Shown here: positions 1 through 7,693 of the stretch, one piece after another
Layout: every line of letters begins with the position of its first letter
Position numbering within the stretch: position 1 is the first letter of the stretch
Assembly (NCBI GenBank): GCA_946548085.1
Contig: CAMNPN010000081.1
Span: 1-59,031 of the forward strand
Length of the DNA: 59,031 bases
From: an uncultured Prevotella sp.
GTDB lineage: Bacteria; Bacteroidota; Bacteroidia; Bacteroidales; Bacteroidaceae
Reading direction: 5' to 3'
Notes under the pieces: generated by a model
Told to the model about the DNA's origin: nothing
Seen by the model: only the letters and a program-made list of their open reading frames with translations
The model's database searches: none
Made by a program: the position numbers and the translations under genes

Positions 1-348
<348 letters not shown>

Positions 349-370
349 TTAAAGATCTGTCGACCATAAT

Positions 371-1561
371 TTAATAGAGAAAGCCAAGCAGCCACAAGGG
401 TATCTGGTTACCGGTGCCAATCTCCGTGTTGTATCGGGCATAGATGATGTCGGGCAAGATGCGCTGGCGTCCCGGTGACTTTGCGTCAAGGATACGGAAC
501 TTAAGCTTCTCGTCGACAAGGTAGTTGAAGTCTCTGCCGCCGGCATTCACCTTGTGGTCTTTCCACAGGGAGTTGACGAAGAAAGTCTCCATAGCCTCCT
601 GCTTGCCCACCTGGATCGGGTAGATGGCATACATCAGGTTGGAATTGTGGAGCATAATCCTGGCAGGCTTCTTCGGGAATTCTTCATTCACAGGATAGAT
701 GAGGTTCGTCAGACGTGCGTCGGTGAGGTATTTGATATAGTTCATCACCGTCGCTCGGCTCGTCTCGATATCATGTGCGAGTTTACTCACGTTAGGAGCC
801 TTCGAAGGCCCCTCCTCGGCAATCATATAGAAGAGTTTCTTGATCTTCGTGAGATATTTCAGCTCAATCTGCTTGATTAGCAGGATGTCGACCTCGGTCA
901 TCATGTTCATCGTCTTCAGTAGGTTTTCGCTGTAGTTGCGCTGCTCCTGAAAGAAAGGATAGAAGCCATGATGGATATAGTCTTGGAAGTACTTGTTGGG
1001 CGACACTTTCGGAAGGATCTGCTTGATGATATGCTCGTGGTCGGAGAGAATCTCCTCGAGCGAGTAGGGGCGGAAGGTGTTGCCAGTCAGCAGGTTGATG
1101 AACTCGCGGAAGGAGAAACCGCGCAGGTTGTACGACTTCACGATGCCGTTGAGTTCGGGATTCTCGTCTTTCAGTCGCATCACGCTCGAGCCAGTGAAGA
1201 CAATTTTAAGGTTGGGATAGAGGTCATAACATTTGCGGAGCTCTTTGGACCAGTTGGGCTGTTTGAACACCTGGTCGATGAGCAGCACCCGACCTCCGTG
1301 CTTGTAGAACTCTCCGGCAAAGGCGGCGATGCCCTGTCCCTGAAAATAGAAGTTGTTCATGTTGATATACAGGCACTGCTTGTCTTGTGTATCAAAATGC
1401 TCTTTAGCGTACTGCAACAAAAAGGTGGTTTTGCCGACACCACGCGTTCCCTTGATGCCGATCATACGGTCAGACCAGTCAATCTCGTCCATCAGCGAAC
1501 GGCGGACAGGGGCGTTTGTATGCTCCACCAAGTATCTGTGCGTCCTGAAAAAAGCTTCCAT
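371..1561 (-). CDS. AAA-family ATPase with DUF4143-like C-terminal domain
   Basis: A 396-residue protein of the AAA_14/DUF4143 ATP-binding family, common in Bacteroidales; the cellular role of the family is unknown. The Walker A loop GTRGVGKT is at residues 38-45, followed by a sensor-like IVFTGSS and a winged-helix/DUF4143-like C-terminal half. The start used here (MEAFFRTHRYL) is 34 codons inside the longest ORF, because a clear TACCTTTG promoter at 1600-1607 lies within the longer version. The Walker B region reads LLIDQVFKQPNWS, where this family usually has DEVHK, so the glutamate expected to activate water is a glutamine. The gene stands alone, transcribed towards nifJ. Confidence 0.8.
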   Translation of the reverse strand: MEAFFRTHRYLVEHTNAPVRRSLMDEIDWSDRMIGIKGTRGVGKTTFLLQYAKEHFDTQDKQCLYINMNNFYFQGQGIAAFAGEFYKHGGRVLLIDQVFKQPNWSKELRKCYDLYPNLKIVFTGSSVMRLKDENPELNGIVKSYNLRGFSFREFINLLTGNTFRPYSLEEILSDHEHIIKQILPKVSPNKYFQDYIHHGFYPFFQEQRNYSENLLKTMNMMTEVDILLIKQIELKYLTKIKKLFYMIAEEGPSKAPNVSKLAHDIETSRATVMNYIKYLTDARLTNLIYPVNEEFPKKPARIMLHNSNLMYAIYPIQVGKQEAMETFFVNSLWKDHKVNAGGRDFNYLVDEKLKFRILDAKSPGRQRILPDIIYARYNTEIGTGNQIPLWLLGFLY

Positions 1562-1599
1562 TCCTGCTTGATTTGTTCTAATTACTTTTAAAAGTGCTG

Positions 1600-1630
1600 C
1601 AAAGGTAATACTTTTCCTGTAAATTGCAAA
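1600..1630 (-). promoter_or_regulatory. Bacteroidetes promoter for the AAA ATPase
   Basis: On the minus strand TACCTTTG (-7 element, 1600-1607) is preceded by TTTG (-33 element, 1627-1630) with 19 bases between them, the canonical sigma-ABfr spacing. The start codon at 1561 lies about 40 bases downstream. Confidence 0.75.
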
Positions 1631-1700
1631 GTCTAAATAGCAAAATCTTGCTAAAACGTGCAATTTTTCTTCTTATGTATCATTATCACACCTTATTCTG

Positions 1701-2262
1701 TTAAAATTTGTAGGCAATTGTGCCCATGATCCAGCGCCCTTTCTGTGGCACCAGCTTCGTGTTCATGCCGCTTTGGAAGTAATGGGTGTTGAAAAGGTTG
1801 TGTACATTCAGACCCAAGGGTGGTGTTCTTTCCGCCATTCTGGTAATCGAGGATATGGGTCACGATGAGGTTGCTGGCCTTGTTGTAGAAACCGTTAATC
1901 TCGAAGTTCAGCCCTTTTATCCACTCAGTGCCTGCGAAGGTGATTTGACAGGAGTGAACCGTTTCTGAGTTAAGAACCTCGCTGCTCGTAGAAGAGGTTC
2001 CGCTTAATGACGGGATGGTGATGGGCGTGTCAATATCGTTGGATGTGTTGTCGAACTCCTCGCTAAGATCCACGTCGCTGGATATTTGGGTTGGGGTAAA
2101 ATCCAGCATATTCTGCAGGATGTCGAGTGCCTGTTCGATGCGGCCGATGGCGTATTCGCCCTCCGCCTGGTTGTATATCTGACGAGCTGTGTTCTCCTGT
2201 GCACTGGCGGAAAGAGCCGTCAGCCACATTATTAATATAATTAGATGTAGTCTCGTCTTCAT
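1701..2262 (-). pseudogene. Chimeric remnant: TPR-protein N-terminus joined to a TonB-dependent receptor C-terminus
   Basis: The frame starting at 2262 encodes a signal peptide (MKTRLHLIILIMWLTALSAS) and a TPR-like start (RQIYNQAEGEYAIGRIEQAL), then passes without a TPR array into receptor-like sequence (FAGTEWIKGLNFEINGFYNK, then ILDYQNGGKNTTLG). At about 1815 the receptor reading leaves this frame: the next frame gives LGLNVHNLFNTHYFQSG and ends GRWIMGTIAYKF before a stop at 1701-1703. That ending is the terminal beta strand of a TonB-dependent outer-membrane receptor. So this is at least two genes fused by deletion, plus a frameshift. It overlaps the start of the upstream kinase remnant by 4 bases, as in an old operon. 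A non-functional product is inferred. Confidence 0.8.
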
Positions 2263-2609
2263 TTCTTGATGGGGATAATGAATGTAAAGGTTGTGCCCTT
2301 GCCCTCGACGGAGTCAAATGTTACCGTTCCGCCATGCTTGTTCTCAATGATGTCGCGGACGATGCCCATGCCCAGTCCTGTGCCTTGGCCTACGGGCTTG
2401 GTGGTGAAGAAGTTCTCATAGAGGTGCTGTTTCACGTCGTCGCTCATACCTTCCCCGTTGTCGGCGATGCTGATGCGTATGTTGCCGTTGCTGGTCTCTA
2501 CGCTGACAGCTACTTCGGGCTTGTAGTCGATGCCGGCACTCAGCAGGCCCAGCGATGCCAGCTTCTCCTGATTCTTGAGTTGTTCTTGTAGTTTTTCAAT
2601 CTGTTCCAT
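2259..2609 (-). pseudogene. Histidine kinase remnant lacking the phospho-acceptor segment
   Basis: A 116-residue ORF begins with a coiled coil and the start of a HisKA-type domain ([13 protein letters not shown]) but jumps directly to the ATPase domain (IRISIADNGEGM, ENFFTTKPVGQGTGLGMG, ending TFTFIIPIKK). In related kinases SAGI is followed by AHEIQNPL, which carries the phosphorylated histidine, and by about 100 residues of HisKA/HATPase N-box. All of that is missing here while the frame is kept. The ATP lid and G boxes remain. The product could fold partly as an HATPase fragment but cannot autophosphorylate in the usual way. Confidence 0.8.
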
Positions 2610-2612
2610 AGA

Positions 2613-2815
2613 CTAAGTCTTTTTAACGGGTATGATGATGGTGAACATAGTATATTCGCCTTTGACCGAGTCCAGAGCAGCATTGTCAGGGCCTCCAGGC
2701 CGTTGTGGGCGAAATGGAACTCATACTCTCCTTTGCGGATATTGCGTCTGAAATATTGCGTGAGTAGCAACTCGAGATCCATCTCGTCGTCTACACTAAG
2801 TATCTTTATTGGCAT
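2613..2815 (-). pseudogene. Response-regulator receiver start fused to the tail of a second histidine kinase
   Basis: The minus strand starts [20 protein letters not shown] and runs to [13 protein letters not shown], the first about 47 residues of a CheY-like receiver with the acidic pair DD but before the phospho-acceptor aspartate. The sequence then changes frame and reads [19 protein letters not shown] with a stop at 2613-2615, the C-terminus of another histidine kinase similar to the neighbouring one. The receiver-frame ORF runs on meaninglessly to 2540. It has its own promoter-like TAATTTTG at 2846-2853. Together with the next two remnants it marks a regulator-kinase-TPR/receptor operon collapsed by internal deletions. 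Confidence 0.75.
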
Positions 2816-2845
2816 GTGTGATAGATTTTATTAATGTTTAGGTTG

Positions 2846-2853
2846 CAAAATTA
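2846..2853 (-). promoter_or_regulatory. TAATTTTG -7 promoter element upstream of the remnant operon
   Basis: Minus-strand TAATTTTG matches TAnnTTTG and lies about 30 bases upstream of the receiver start codon at 2815. It may still drive transcription through the remnants. Confidence 0.5.
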
Positions 2854-2960
2854 GTAAGAATTATCAGTATATCCAAATAAAAAAAGCCCCTGATTACAGA
2901 GATTAACACTCATTTAATGTTTTTTCTTGAAAATATGTGGAATCTGTGGCTTAAAATTCG

Positions 2961-2968
2961 TAACTTTG
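2961..2968 (+). promoter_or_regulatory. TAACTTTG promoter element for the ATP-grasp gene
   Basis: TAACTTTG lies about 42 bases upstream of the ATG at 3010 and fits the Bacteroidetes -7 consensus. It also argues against the longer start at 2917. Confidence 0.65.
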
Positions 2969-3009
2969 CGCTCGAAAACTCAGGAATCGTCAAAATCAGA
3001 ACAGCGCTC

Positions 3010-4164
3010 ATGACCCTACACGTATTCAATCCCGAGCACGACCTGGCCCTGGCCTCAGGCCTGAGCAACTTCACCGCTCCCCATGCCGGCCGCCGCCTGC
3101 GGGCCGACCTTGGCTACCTGCCAGCCCTGTGGGCCGGTGCCGACGACTGTGTGCTCGTGGAGCATGTAGGCCAGGCCCGTCAGGCGTGGGGCCGTCTGAG
3201 GGCGAGGGTGGGGGGAAGGCCCTGCCAGTTTGTCGACAAGTCGCAGTTGGGCCGGCTCGACATCAGCCGTGTGGAGCCCTGGGGCTGGGACATGCCCCTG
3301 CGCAGCAGCCTCATCCGCCATGGTGTCAGTCCCGGGGCCTGTGCCAGCGAGGCAGAGATTGCTGACATCCGCCAGTGCTCTCATCGCAGGATGGCTGTCA
3401 GGGTGCAGGAGTGTCTGCGCATGGTGCCGTCCGTCGAGGTTTCCTCCGTCGACGAGGTCGCCACATTCTTCTCCCACTCCTCTTCGTCGCCAGTCGTCGT
3501 GAAAGCCCCCTGGAGCAGCAGCGGGCGGGGGGTGCGTTTCGTCGACAGCGCCCACTTCGACCACTTTCGCGGCTGGATTGCCAACGTCATCCGTCAGCAA
3601 GGCTCCGTGATGGTGGAGCCTTACCGTCCGAAGGTGAAGGACTTCGGGATGGAGTTCGAGATGCAGCCCGACGGGATGGCGAACTATCTGGGGCTCTCGC
3701 TCTTCACCACCCATAATGGTGCCTATGCCGGTAATGTCATCGCCTCTGAGGATGATAAGCGCGACATGATAAGTCGCTATGTGCCAGTGAGTTCGGTTGA
3801 TATTGTTCGTGCAAAGGTAATGGATGCCCTCCGCGAGGTGTTAGGCCGTCGTTACGTCGGTCCCTTGGGAGTCGATATGATGATTGTCTCGCACCCCTCT
3901 GTCGACGGGTTGCTCATCCATCCCTGTGTGGAGATCAACCTCCGCCGCACGATGGGACATGTAGCCATAGCGATGGTCAACGCACATTCGAGGAGTGAGG
4001 AGTGTGGAGTGTGGAGTGAGAATACTTCTGCCGCTGAATCTGCACTCGAACATATCTCCCTCCTCCCTCCACACTCCTCACTCCTCGAAAAAGTATCCTT
4101 CCCTCCCCGAGAGATGCAGATCACCCTCTCCGACAAGTACCGCATCCATATTAACCGCTTGTAA
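3010..4164 (+). CDS. ATP-grasp fold protein of unknown substrate, carrying an in-frame palindromic repeat
   Basis: A 384-residue protein starting MTLHVFNPEHDLALASGLSN. The ORF is open from 2917, but the start at 3010 follows a TAACTTTG promoter and begins with the family's conserved NPEHDLAL. The middle reads like an ATP-grasp ligase: VVVKAPWSSSGRGVRF for the nucleotide-binding loop, MVEPYRPKVKDFGMEFEM, and PCVEINLRRTMGH for the metal/ATP-binding C-terminal part. Such enzymes join a carboxylate to an amine or thiol using ATP; the substrate here is unknown. Residues about 327-360 (EECGVWSE ... LPPHSSLLE) are encoded by a 103-bp palindromic repeat dropped between the conserved core and the last strands (ITLSDKYRIHINRL). 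GC content is high for the window. Confidence 0.8.
   Translation: MTLHVFNPEHDLALASGLSNFTAPHAGRRLRADLGYLPALWAGADDCVLVEHVGQARQAWGRLRARVGGRPCQFVDKSQLGRLDISRVEPWGWDMPLRSSLIRHGVSPGACASEAEIADIRQCSHRRMAVRVQECLRMVPSVEVSSVDEVATFFSHSSSSPVVVKAPWSSSGRGVRFVDSAHFDHFRGWIANVIRQQGSVMVEPYRPKVKDFGMEFEMQPDGMANYLGLSLFTTHNGAYAGNVIASEDDKRDMISRYVPVSSVDIVRAKVMDALREVLGRRYVGPLGVDMMIVSHPSVDGLLIHPCVEINLRRTMGHVAIAMVNAHSRSEECGVWSENTSAAESALEHISLLPPHSSLLEKVSFPPREMQITLSDKYRIHINRL
3987..4089. repeat. Heptamer palindromic element (GGAGTGW family) inside the ATP-grasp gene
   Basis: The arms 3987-4009 and 4067-4089 are perfect 23-bp inverted repeats. Each is built from 7-bp units of the type GGAGTGA/GGAGTGT and capped by TTCGA, around a 57-bp centre. 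The element keeps the reading frame. A second element with the same cap and the same gtggagtgagaatact junction lies in the ABC-F gene at 14033-14152. Confidence 0.9.
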
Positions 4165-4172
4165 AGTGGGTA

Positions 4173-4400
4173 GTGAACACCATTACCAGTGAGACAGCCA
4201 TTTCTACCTTTGGCTATGAGAACTGTTTTAAGACCGTCGCCATGGACGATGGATTGTGGAGCGACTTCACCGCCTTCTATCATGGCGACAAGTCGGCGGT
4301 GAACAGAGACGACTATGCCTGCGTCCGCTCACTGTTCTACTGCGAACCTGGCTGTGCGACTTTTCAAGCAACACGGTTTCACCTGGGGGCGGTGATGTAG
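4173..4400 (+). other. Possible short ORF or gene fragment of unknown origin
   Basis: A 75-codon ORF with a GTG start follows the ATP-grasp gene after 8 bases. The reading (TFGYENCFKTVAMDDGLWSD then FTAFYHGDKSA) looks more protein-like than the other frames, but no family is recognised and there is no clear ribosome site. It may be a remnant of a longer gene. The stretch 4400-4464 holds nothing recognisable. Confidence 0.3.
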
Positions 4401-4464
4401 CAGGAGGCAAGCGTGGTGAGACGGCAGTTGTCGCAAATCAATATTCCTAATTCTGTGTTATTGT

Positions 4465-4629
4465 TTAGTTTCCGATTTTGAAGGAGGCAGGGACGACGAT
4501 GTCGCCAGAGTATTTGCCGGAAAGGGGCGCGACGACTTCCACGTTGGTGCTTTCACCGAGGATCTTGTAGTACAGCACGCCCACCTGATAGTCGTAGTCG
4601 GCTGCCGCGGCCTGAACAGCGGTCAGCAT
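4465..4629 (-). pseudogene. Truncated BspA-like surface protein N-terminus
   Basis: A 54-codon minus-strand ORF encodes the end of a signal peptide (MLTAVQAAAA) followed by DYDYQVGVLYYKILGEST and YSGDIVVPASFKI, then a stop. This is the typical opening of BspA/leucine-rich-repeat surface proteins of Bacteroidales, where the mature N-terminus reads like YDFxVDGIYYNI and then YSGDIVIP. No LRR array follows. The hydrophobic reading continues upstream of the ATG (LTALRALLPFVIT) without a start codon, so both ends appear truncated. Confidence 0.65.
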
Positions 4630-4768
4630 GGTTATCACAAAAGGTAACAGGGCTCTCAGAGCCGTCAGTTTGTTTTCGCCTGTGCTCGTATATTATAGGA
4701 TTTGATTCGGTCGTTCCTGAACTGTCAATAATATGGTATCAAATATTTTTCCTGTCTGGTTGCGTCGA

Positions 4769-4995
4769 TTTGCGCATTTGCGCATTTGCTTTTTTAAGGG
4801 TTGGAAGGAGGAGGATTAGAACGAAGTTTATTCTTAAATAGAATAATAATATATATTATATTATATATAATATAATATATATTAAATAACTACTACTTTT
4901 TTAACTTTCATTGGCGCAGAAATGGAAATACACAAATGCGCAGATGCGCAAATACGCAAAATCAGGACTCAAGTTGTGCGCAAATCGTGCGCAAA
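4769..4995. repeat. Inverted TTTGCGCA octamer clusters
   Basis: On the left TTTGCGCA occurs twice in tandem (4769-4776, 4777-4784), followed by TTTGC. On the right the inverse unit TGCGCAAA occurs at 4945-4952, 4977-4984 and 4988-4995, with variants TGCGCAGA (4937-4944) and TACGCAAA (4953-4960). The two clusters point towards each other across an extremely AT-rich core. The layout resembles iterons around an unwinding element, or the inverted short-unit arms of the heptamer repeats elsewhere in the window. Confidence 0.8.
4847..4884. repeat. 38-bp perfect AT-only palindrome
   Basis: The 19 bases 4847-4865 are the exact reverse complement of 4866-4884, all A and T, with no spacer. The stretch could extrude as a cruciform or unwind easily. 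Confidence 0.9.
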
Positions 4996-5218
4996 TCCAC
5001 AGTCGTATTTTGTCCGTTCTTTTTTGAGTATCCTGTATGTTTTTTATGCATCCTGCATGCTTTTTGCGCTTCGTGGCGCTGTGCCGTGCGGTTTTGATAC
5101 GCCGCCGTCTGGTTTTTGCCTGTGCCCGGTCGGGCCTTAGATAGTCCCCTTTCGGTGGGGGAACCGACTAAACTGTGCAGGGGGACTAATGAAATAGAGT
5201 TTTTGCCCCTCAAATATA

Positions 5219-5863
5219 TTAAGCAAGGTAGGGGTTGTAGCGGAGTTCGTCGGCGATGGTCGACTGTGGTCCGTGGCCTGGCAGGATGACGGTCTCGGAG
5301 GGCAGTTTTGCCAGCACGTTGGCAAGGCTGTTCATCAGGGCTTCGTAGCTGCCGCCCTCGAAGTCGGTACGCCCTACGCTCATGCGGAAGAGGGTGTCGC
5401 CCGTGAAGGCGATATGCTCTTCGGCGCAGTAGAACACCACGCTGCCGGGGGAGTGGCCCGGCGTCTTGAGCACCTGTAGGCTGTGATGGCCGAAGCGGAT
5501 GGTCTCGTTGGGGCCGAAGAAGCGACCCACGGCGGGGTACTGTCTGCGTAGCGGGGCGCCGATGATGCTCTGGAAGTTGCGGGGGATGTCGGTGATGATG
5601 AAGTCGTCTTCCTTGGCGGCCTCCACCTGCAGGCCGTAGGTCTTGTAGATCGTGTCGTTACCCAGGTTGTGGTCCCAGTGGCCGTGGGTGGCGAGCAGAT
5701 GGCGGGGCTTCAGGCCCTGGCTACTGATATAGTCGGTGAGGGCCTTGCGCTCGTCGTCGTAATAGGCGCCGCAGTCGATGATGACGCAGTCGAGGGTGTC
5801 GTCGCTGACGACGTAGGTGTTCTCCTGAAGCAGGTTGAAGGCGAATGTCTTGATGTTGAGCAT
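5219..5863 (-). CDS. Metallo-beta-lactamase-fold hydrolase (glyoxalase II-like)
   Basis: A 214-residue soluble protein with the di-metal signature THGHWDHN (HxHxDH) near residue 60, then HTPGHSPGS, FTGDTLF and LPGHGPQST, which supply the remaining histidine and aspartate ligands. The pattern matches the glyoxalase II / YcbL-type branch, which hydrolyses thioesters, but the missing C-terminal glutathione-binding domain means the substrate is unassigned. It is transcribed after rsmG and separated from it by a TTTACAG palindromic element of about 150 bases. Confidence 0.85.
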   Translation of the reverse strand: MLNIKTFAFNLLQENTYVVSDDTLDCVIIDCGAYYDDERKALTDYISSQGLKPRHLLATHGHWDHNLGNDTIYKTYGLQVEAAKEDDFIITDIPRNFQSIIGAPLRRQYPAVGRFFGPNETIRFGHHSLQVLKTPGHSPGSVVFYCAEEHIAFTGDTLFRMSVGRTDFEGGSYEALMNSLANVLAKLPSETVILPGHGPQSTIADELRYNPYLA

Positions 5864-5881
5864 TGGGATGTTTTTTTATTT

Positions 5882-5997
5882 GTTTACAGTTTACAGTTTA
5901 CGGTTTACAGGTGATAACCTGGCTAGCCATTCTGTGCAAGCTAATACTCCGCCTATAGAACATATCATCTGTAAACTGTAAACCGTAAACTGTAAAC
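5882..5997. repeat. TTTACAG heptamer palindromic element between rsmG and the hydrolase gene
   Basis: The left arm (5882-5910) is four 7-bp units of TTTACAG/TTTACGG. The right arm (5969-5997) is the near-perfect inverse. The centre contains GATAACCTGGC, GCAAGC and GCCTATAGAAC, also found in the copies at 7566-7675 and, inverted, at 28441-28588. A degenerate continuation (CGTAAACTA) provides the TAG stop codon of rsmG at 6016-6018. Confidence 0.9.
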
Positions 5998-6015
5998 TTA
6001 AACATAAACCGTAAA

Positions 6016-6672
6016 CTATTTACTGACGGGGAGGTAGATGACGTACTTGCCACGGAACCACTCTTCGCTGAAGAAGGTGCTGATGTCGGTGGTCTCCACG
6101 ATGTGGCGGAAGGGCTGTGTCTCGGCCTGCAGGTCGCCGCCCTTGAGGCAGAGGATGCCGTTGGGCAGGGCGTTGGCCACGCCATCGCCATTGGCACCGC
6201 GCTGCTGGGGGATGATGTTCTTGCGCACGATCTTCACCAGGTCGGGCAGGGGCATGACGGCTCGGCTGACGACGAAGTGGTACTGTCCACGTTCGTCTTC
6301 GCCACGCAGATGCTCGGGGTGGCAGTTCGTGAGGCCGATGGCCTGACTCACCTCCTGGGCCACGCGGATCTTCTTGCCTGTGCCGTCGATGAGCTTGAAC
6401 TCGCTGTCGGGGAAGAGGATGGCCAAGGGGATGCCTGGGAATCCGCCGCCGGTGCCGAAGTCGAGGATGCGGGTGCCGGGACGGAAGCGGATGGCCTTGG
6501 CGATGGCCAGCGAGTGGAGCACGTGGTGCTCGTAGAGCTGGTCGATGTCTTTGCGCGAGATCACGTTGATCTTCGCGTTCCAGTCGTGGTAGAGGGCGTC
6601 GAGGGCCTCGAACTGCTGTCGCTGGCGGTCCGTGAGGTCGGGGAAGTATTTGCTGATAATGTCTGCAGGCAT
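6016..6672 (-). CDS. rsmG: 16S rRNA (guanine-527-N7)-methyltransferase
   Basis: A 218-residue class I methyltransferase that makes m7G527 in 16S rRNA. The N-terminal part FEALDALYHDWNAKINVISR with YEHHVLHSLAI is typical of RsmG/GidB. The SAM-binding loop RILDFGTGGGFPGIPLAIL is at about residues 68-86 and is followed by FKLIDGTGKKI. Length is normal. The stop codon is formed by the edge of a TTTACAG repeat. The upstream lipoprotein gene ends 9 bases before its start, so the two are probably co-transcribed. Confidence 0.95.
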   Translation of the reverse strand: MPADIISKYFPDLTDRQRQQFEALDALYHDWNAKINVISRKDIDQLYEHHVLHSLAIAKAIRFRPGTRILDFGTGGGFPGIPLAILFPDSEFKLIDGTGKKIRVAQEVSQAIGLTNCHPEHLRGEDERGQYHFVVSRAVMPLPDLVKIVRKNIIPQQRGANGDGVANALPNGILCLKGGDLQAETQPFRHIVETTDISTFFSEEWFRGKYVIYLPVSK

Positions 6673-6681
6673 AATATGGGA

Positions 6682-7473
6682 TTAATGTTCGAAGGTGGAG
6701 GCGAGTATCTTCTCTATCGCGGTGTAGGCGATGGTAAGTTCGATGCTCCCCAGGCTGTAGGGCGCAATCTCGTCGGGATTGTAGATGAAGGTGATGGCAT
6801 CGCTGCCGAGGATGAAGTTCTCCGGCACATAGATGTTCATGCCTCGGAGGTAGCCCTTGTCGTGAAGATCCCTGACGGTGCCGAGCCCGGTCTTCTCGCA
6901 GAGGGCTTTAAGCAGGATGGGCTTCAGGCCTGTCTCGAAGCCGTCGACGAAGACATCCTTGGTGGTGAGCTGTCGGCCTGTGGCTGCCTCGAAGTTCATG
7001 ACGGTCTGATAGCTCACGACGTGGTTGCCGCCTTCGCGGTAGTTCGTCTCGGCAATGTAGTTCACCGTACCTTTGGCACCAACCTGCGCATGGCTGTTGA
7101 TGATGTAGTGGTAGTGATACCAGGCATGCTTCCGTGGGTCGCGGCGGTCTTGGTTGTATAGGGGCAGCAGCGTCTTCAGATAGTTGCTGGTATAGTCGTC
7201 GGCGAAGGCCTCGGCTGCCTGCTGAAGCCCGTTGTCGGTATGCTTGAGCAGCTGGCTGGCGACGGTGGCATTGATGATTTCGCCCGCTCTTCCGCTCTCG
7301 GCGGTGGCCTGTGCCAATCGGATGTTAACGGTGCAGGAGGGTGGAACCTGGTCGTTGGAGAGGGCAACGGTCTTCGTGGCCGTAACGGTCTCGAACGTTA
7401 TCGACTTGTTGTGGGTGCTGCAGCCACAGAGCAGCAGGACACTGGCTAAGGTATATATTAGTCTGCTATACAT
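6682..7473 (-). CDS. RsiV-like (DUF3298) lipoprotein
   Basis: A 263-residue protein with a lipoprotein signal peptide ending LLCGC, predicting lipidation at Cys18. The body fits the DUF4163/DUF3298 (RsiV-like) arrangement: YNQDRRDPRKHAWYHYHYII, then FEAATGRQLTTKDVFVDGFE, and an end with NPDEIAPYSLGSIELTIAY. In RsiV proteins this domain senses lysozyme, but in Bacteroidales these are usually stand-alone periplasmic lipoproteins of unknown function. A TATTTTTG promoter lies 19 bases upstream (7492-7499). It probably heads a unit with rsmG and the hydrolase. Confidence 0.8.
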   Translation of the reverse strand: MYSRLIYTLASVLLLCGCSTHNKSITFETVTATKTVALSNDQVPPSCTVNIRLAQATAESGRAGEIINATVASQLLKHTDNGLQQAAEAFADDYTSNYLKTLLPLYNQDRRDPRKHAWYHYHYIINSHAQVGAKGTVNYIAETNYREGGNHVVSYQTVMNFEAATGRQLTTKDVFVDGFETGLKPILLKALCEKTGLGTVRDLHDKGYLRGMNIYVPENFILGSDAITFIYNPDEIAPYSLGSIELTIAYTAIEKILASTFEH

Positions 7474-7491
7474 AAATCATGAAATCAAGTG

Positions 7492-7499
7492 CAAAAATA
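7492..7499 (-). promoter_or_regulatory. TATTTTTG promoter element for the lipoprotein-rsmG unit
   Basis: Minus-strand TATTTTTG is 19 bases upstream of the ATG at 7473, back to back with the plus-strand element at 7542-7549. Confidence 0.55.
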
Positions 7500-7541
7500 C
7501 AGTTATTTTAGGAAAAGAACAAATTTCTCGCGGAAAAATCG

Positions 7542-7549
7542 TAATTTTG
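7542..7549 (+). promoter_or_regulatory. TAATTTTG promoter element for the HAD-MFS unit
   Basis: TAATTTTG is followed by GCACCC, the commonest start-site context in this window. The transcript would carry the whole 7566-7675 palindromic element in its leader of about 140 bases. Confidence 0.65.
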
Positions 7550-7565
7550 CACCCAAAATGTTGTA

Positions 7566-7675
7566 TATGGTTAATAGTTTACGGTTTACAGTCTACGGTT
7601 TACAGATGATTACCTGGCACGTTATTCTGCCTTTAGAACAAATCAACTGTAAACTGTAAACCGTAAACTATAAAC
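7566..7675. repeat. TTTACAG heptamer palindromic element in the HAD gene leader
   Basis: Arms 7566-7595 and 7647-7675 are inverted runs of TTTACGG/TTTACAG units. The core has ATGATTACCTGGC and CTGCCTTTAGAACA, matching the core of the element at 5882-5997. As RNA it would form a long hairpin just upstream of the start codon at 7694. Confidence 0.9.
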
Positions 7676-7693
7676 AAATAATAGTAGTATATA

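Larger units (their letters stand above)
4630..5218. other. Gene-free interval with octamer iterons, AT palindrome and a GC-rich inverted repeat
   Basis: No convincing gene is seen. A 72-codon ORF at 4922-5140 (+) is probably chance. The interval holds the TTTGCGCA octamers and the 38-bp AT palindrome listed separately. Near its end TAGTCCCC (5142-5149) pairs with GGGGACTA (5181-5188) across a 31-base loop. Confidence 0.6.

Noticed and set aside
4769..4995. Firm assignment as the chromosomal origin
   Set aside because: There is no dnaA or dnaN, no canonical DnaA box cluster, and rsmG alone is not a reliable origin marker in Bacteroidales.
4922..5140. A 72-codon ORF after the AT palindrome
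   Set aside because: It begins inside the TGCGCAAA octamers and encodes Cys/Phe-rich sequence without a recognisable ribosome site or family.
6103..7161. A 352-codon plus-strand ORF opposite rsmG and the lipoprotein gene
   Set aside because: It spans two recognised minus-strand genes and their junction and has no family resemblance.
5882..7675. TTTACAG repeats as a CRISPR array
   Set aside because: The units are 7 bp with no unique spacers, they are arranged as inverted arms, and no cas gene is present anywhere in the window.
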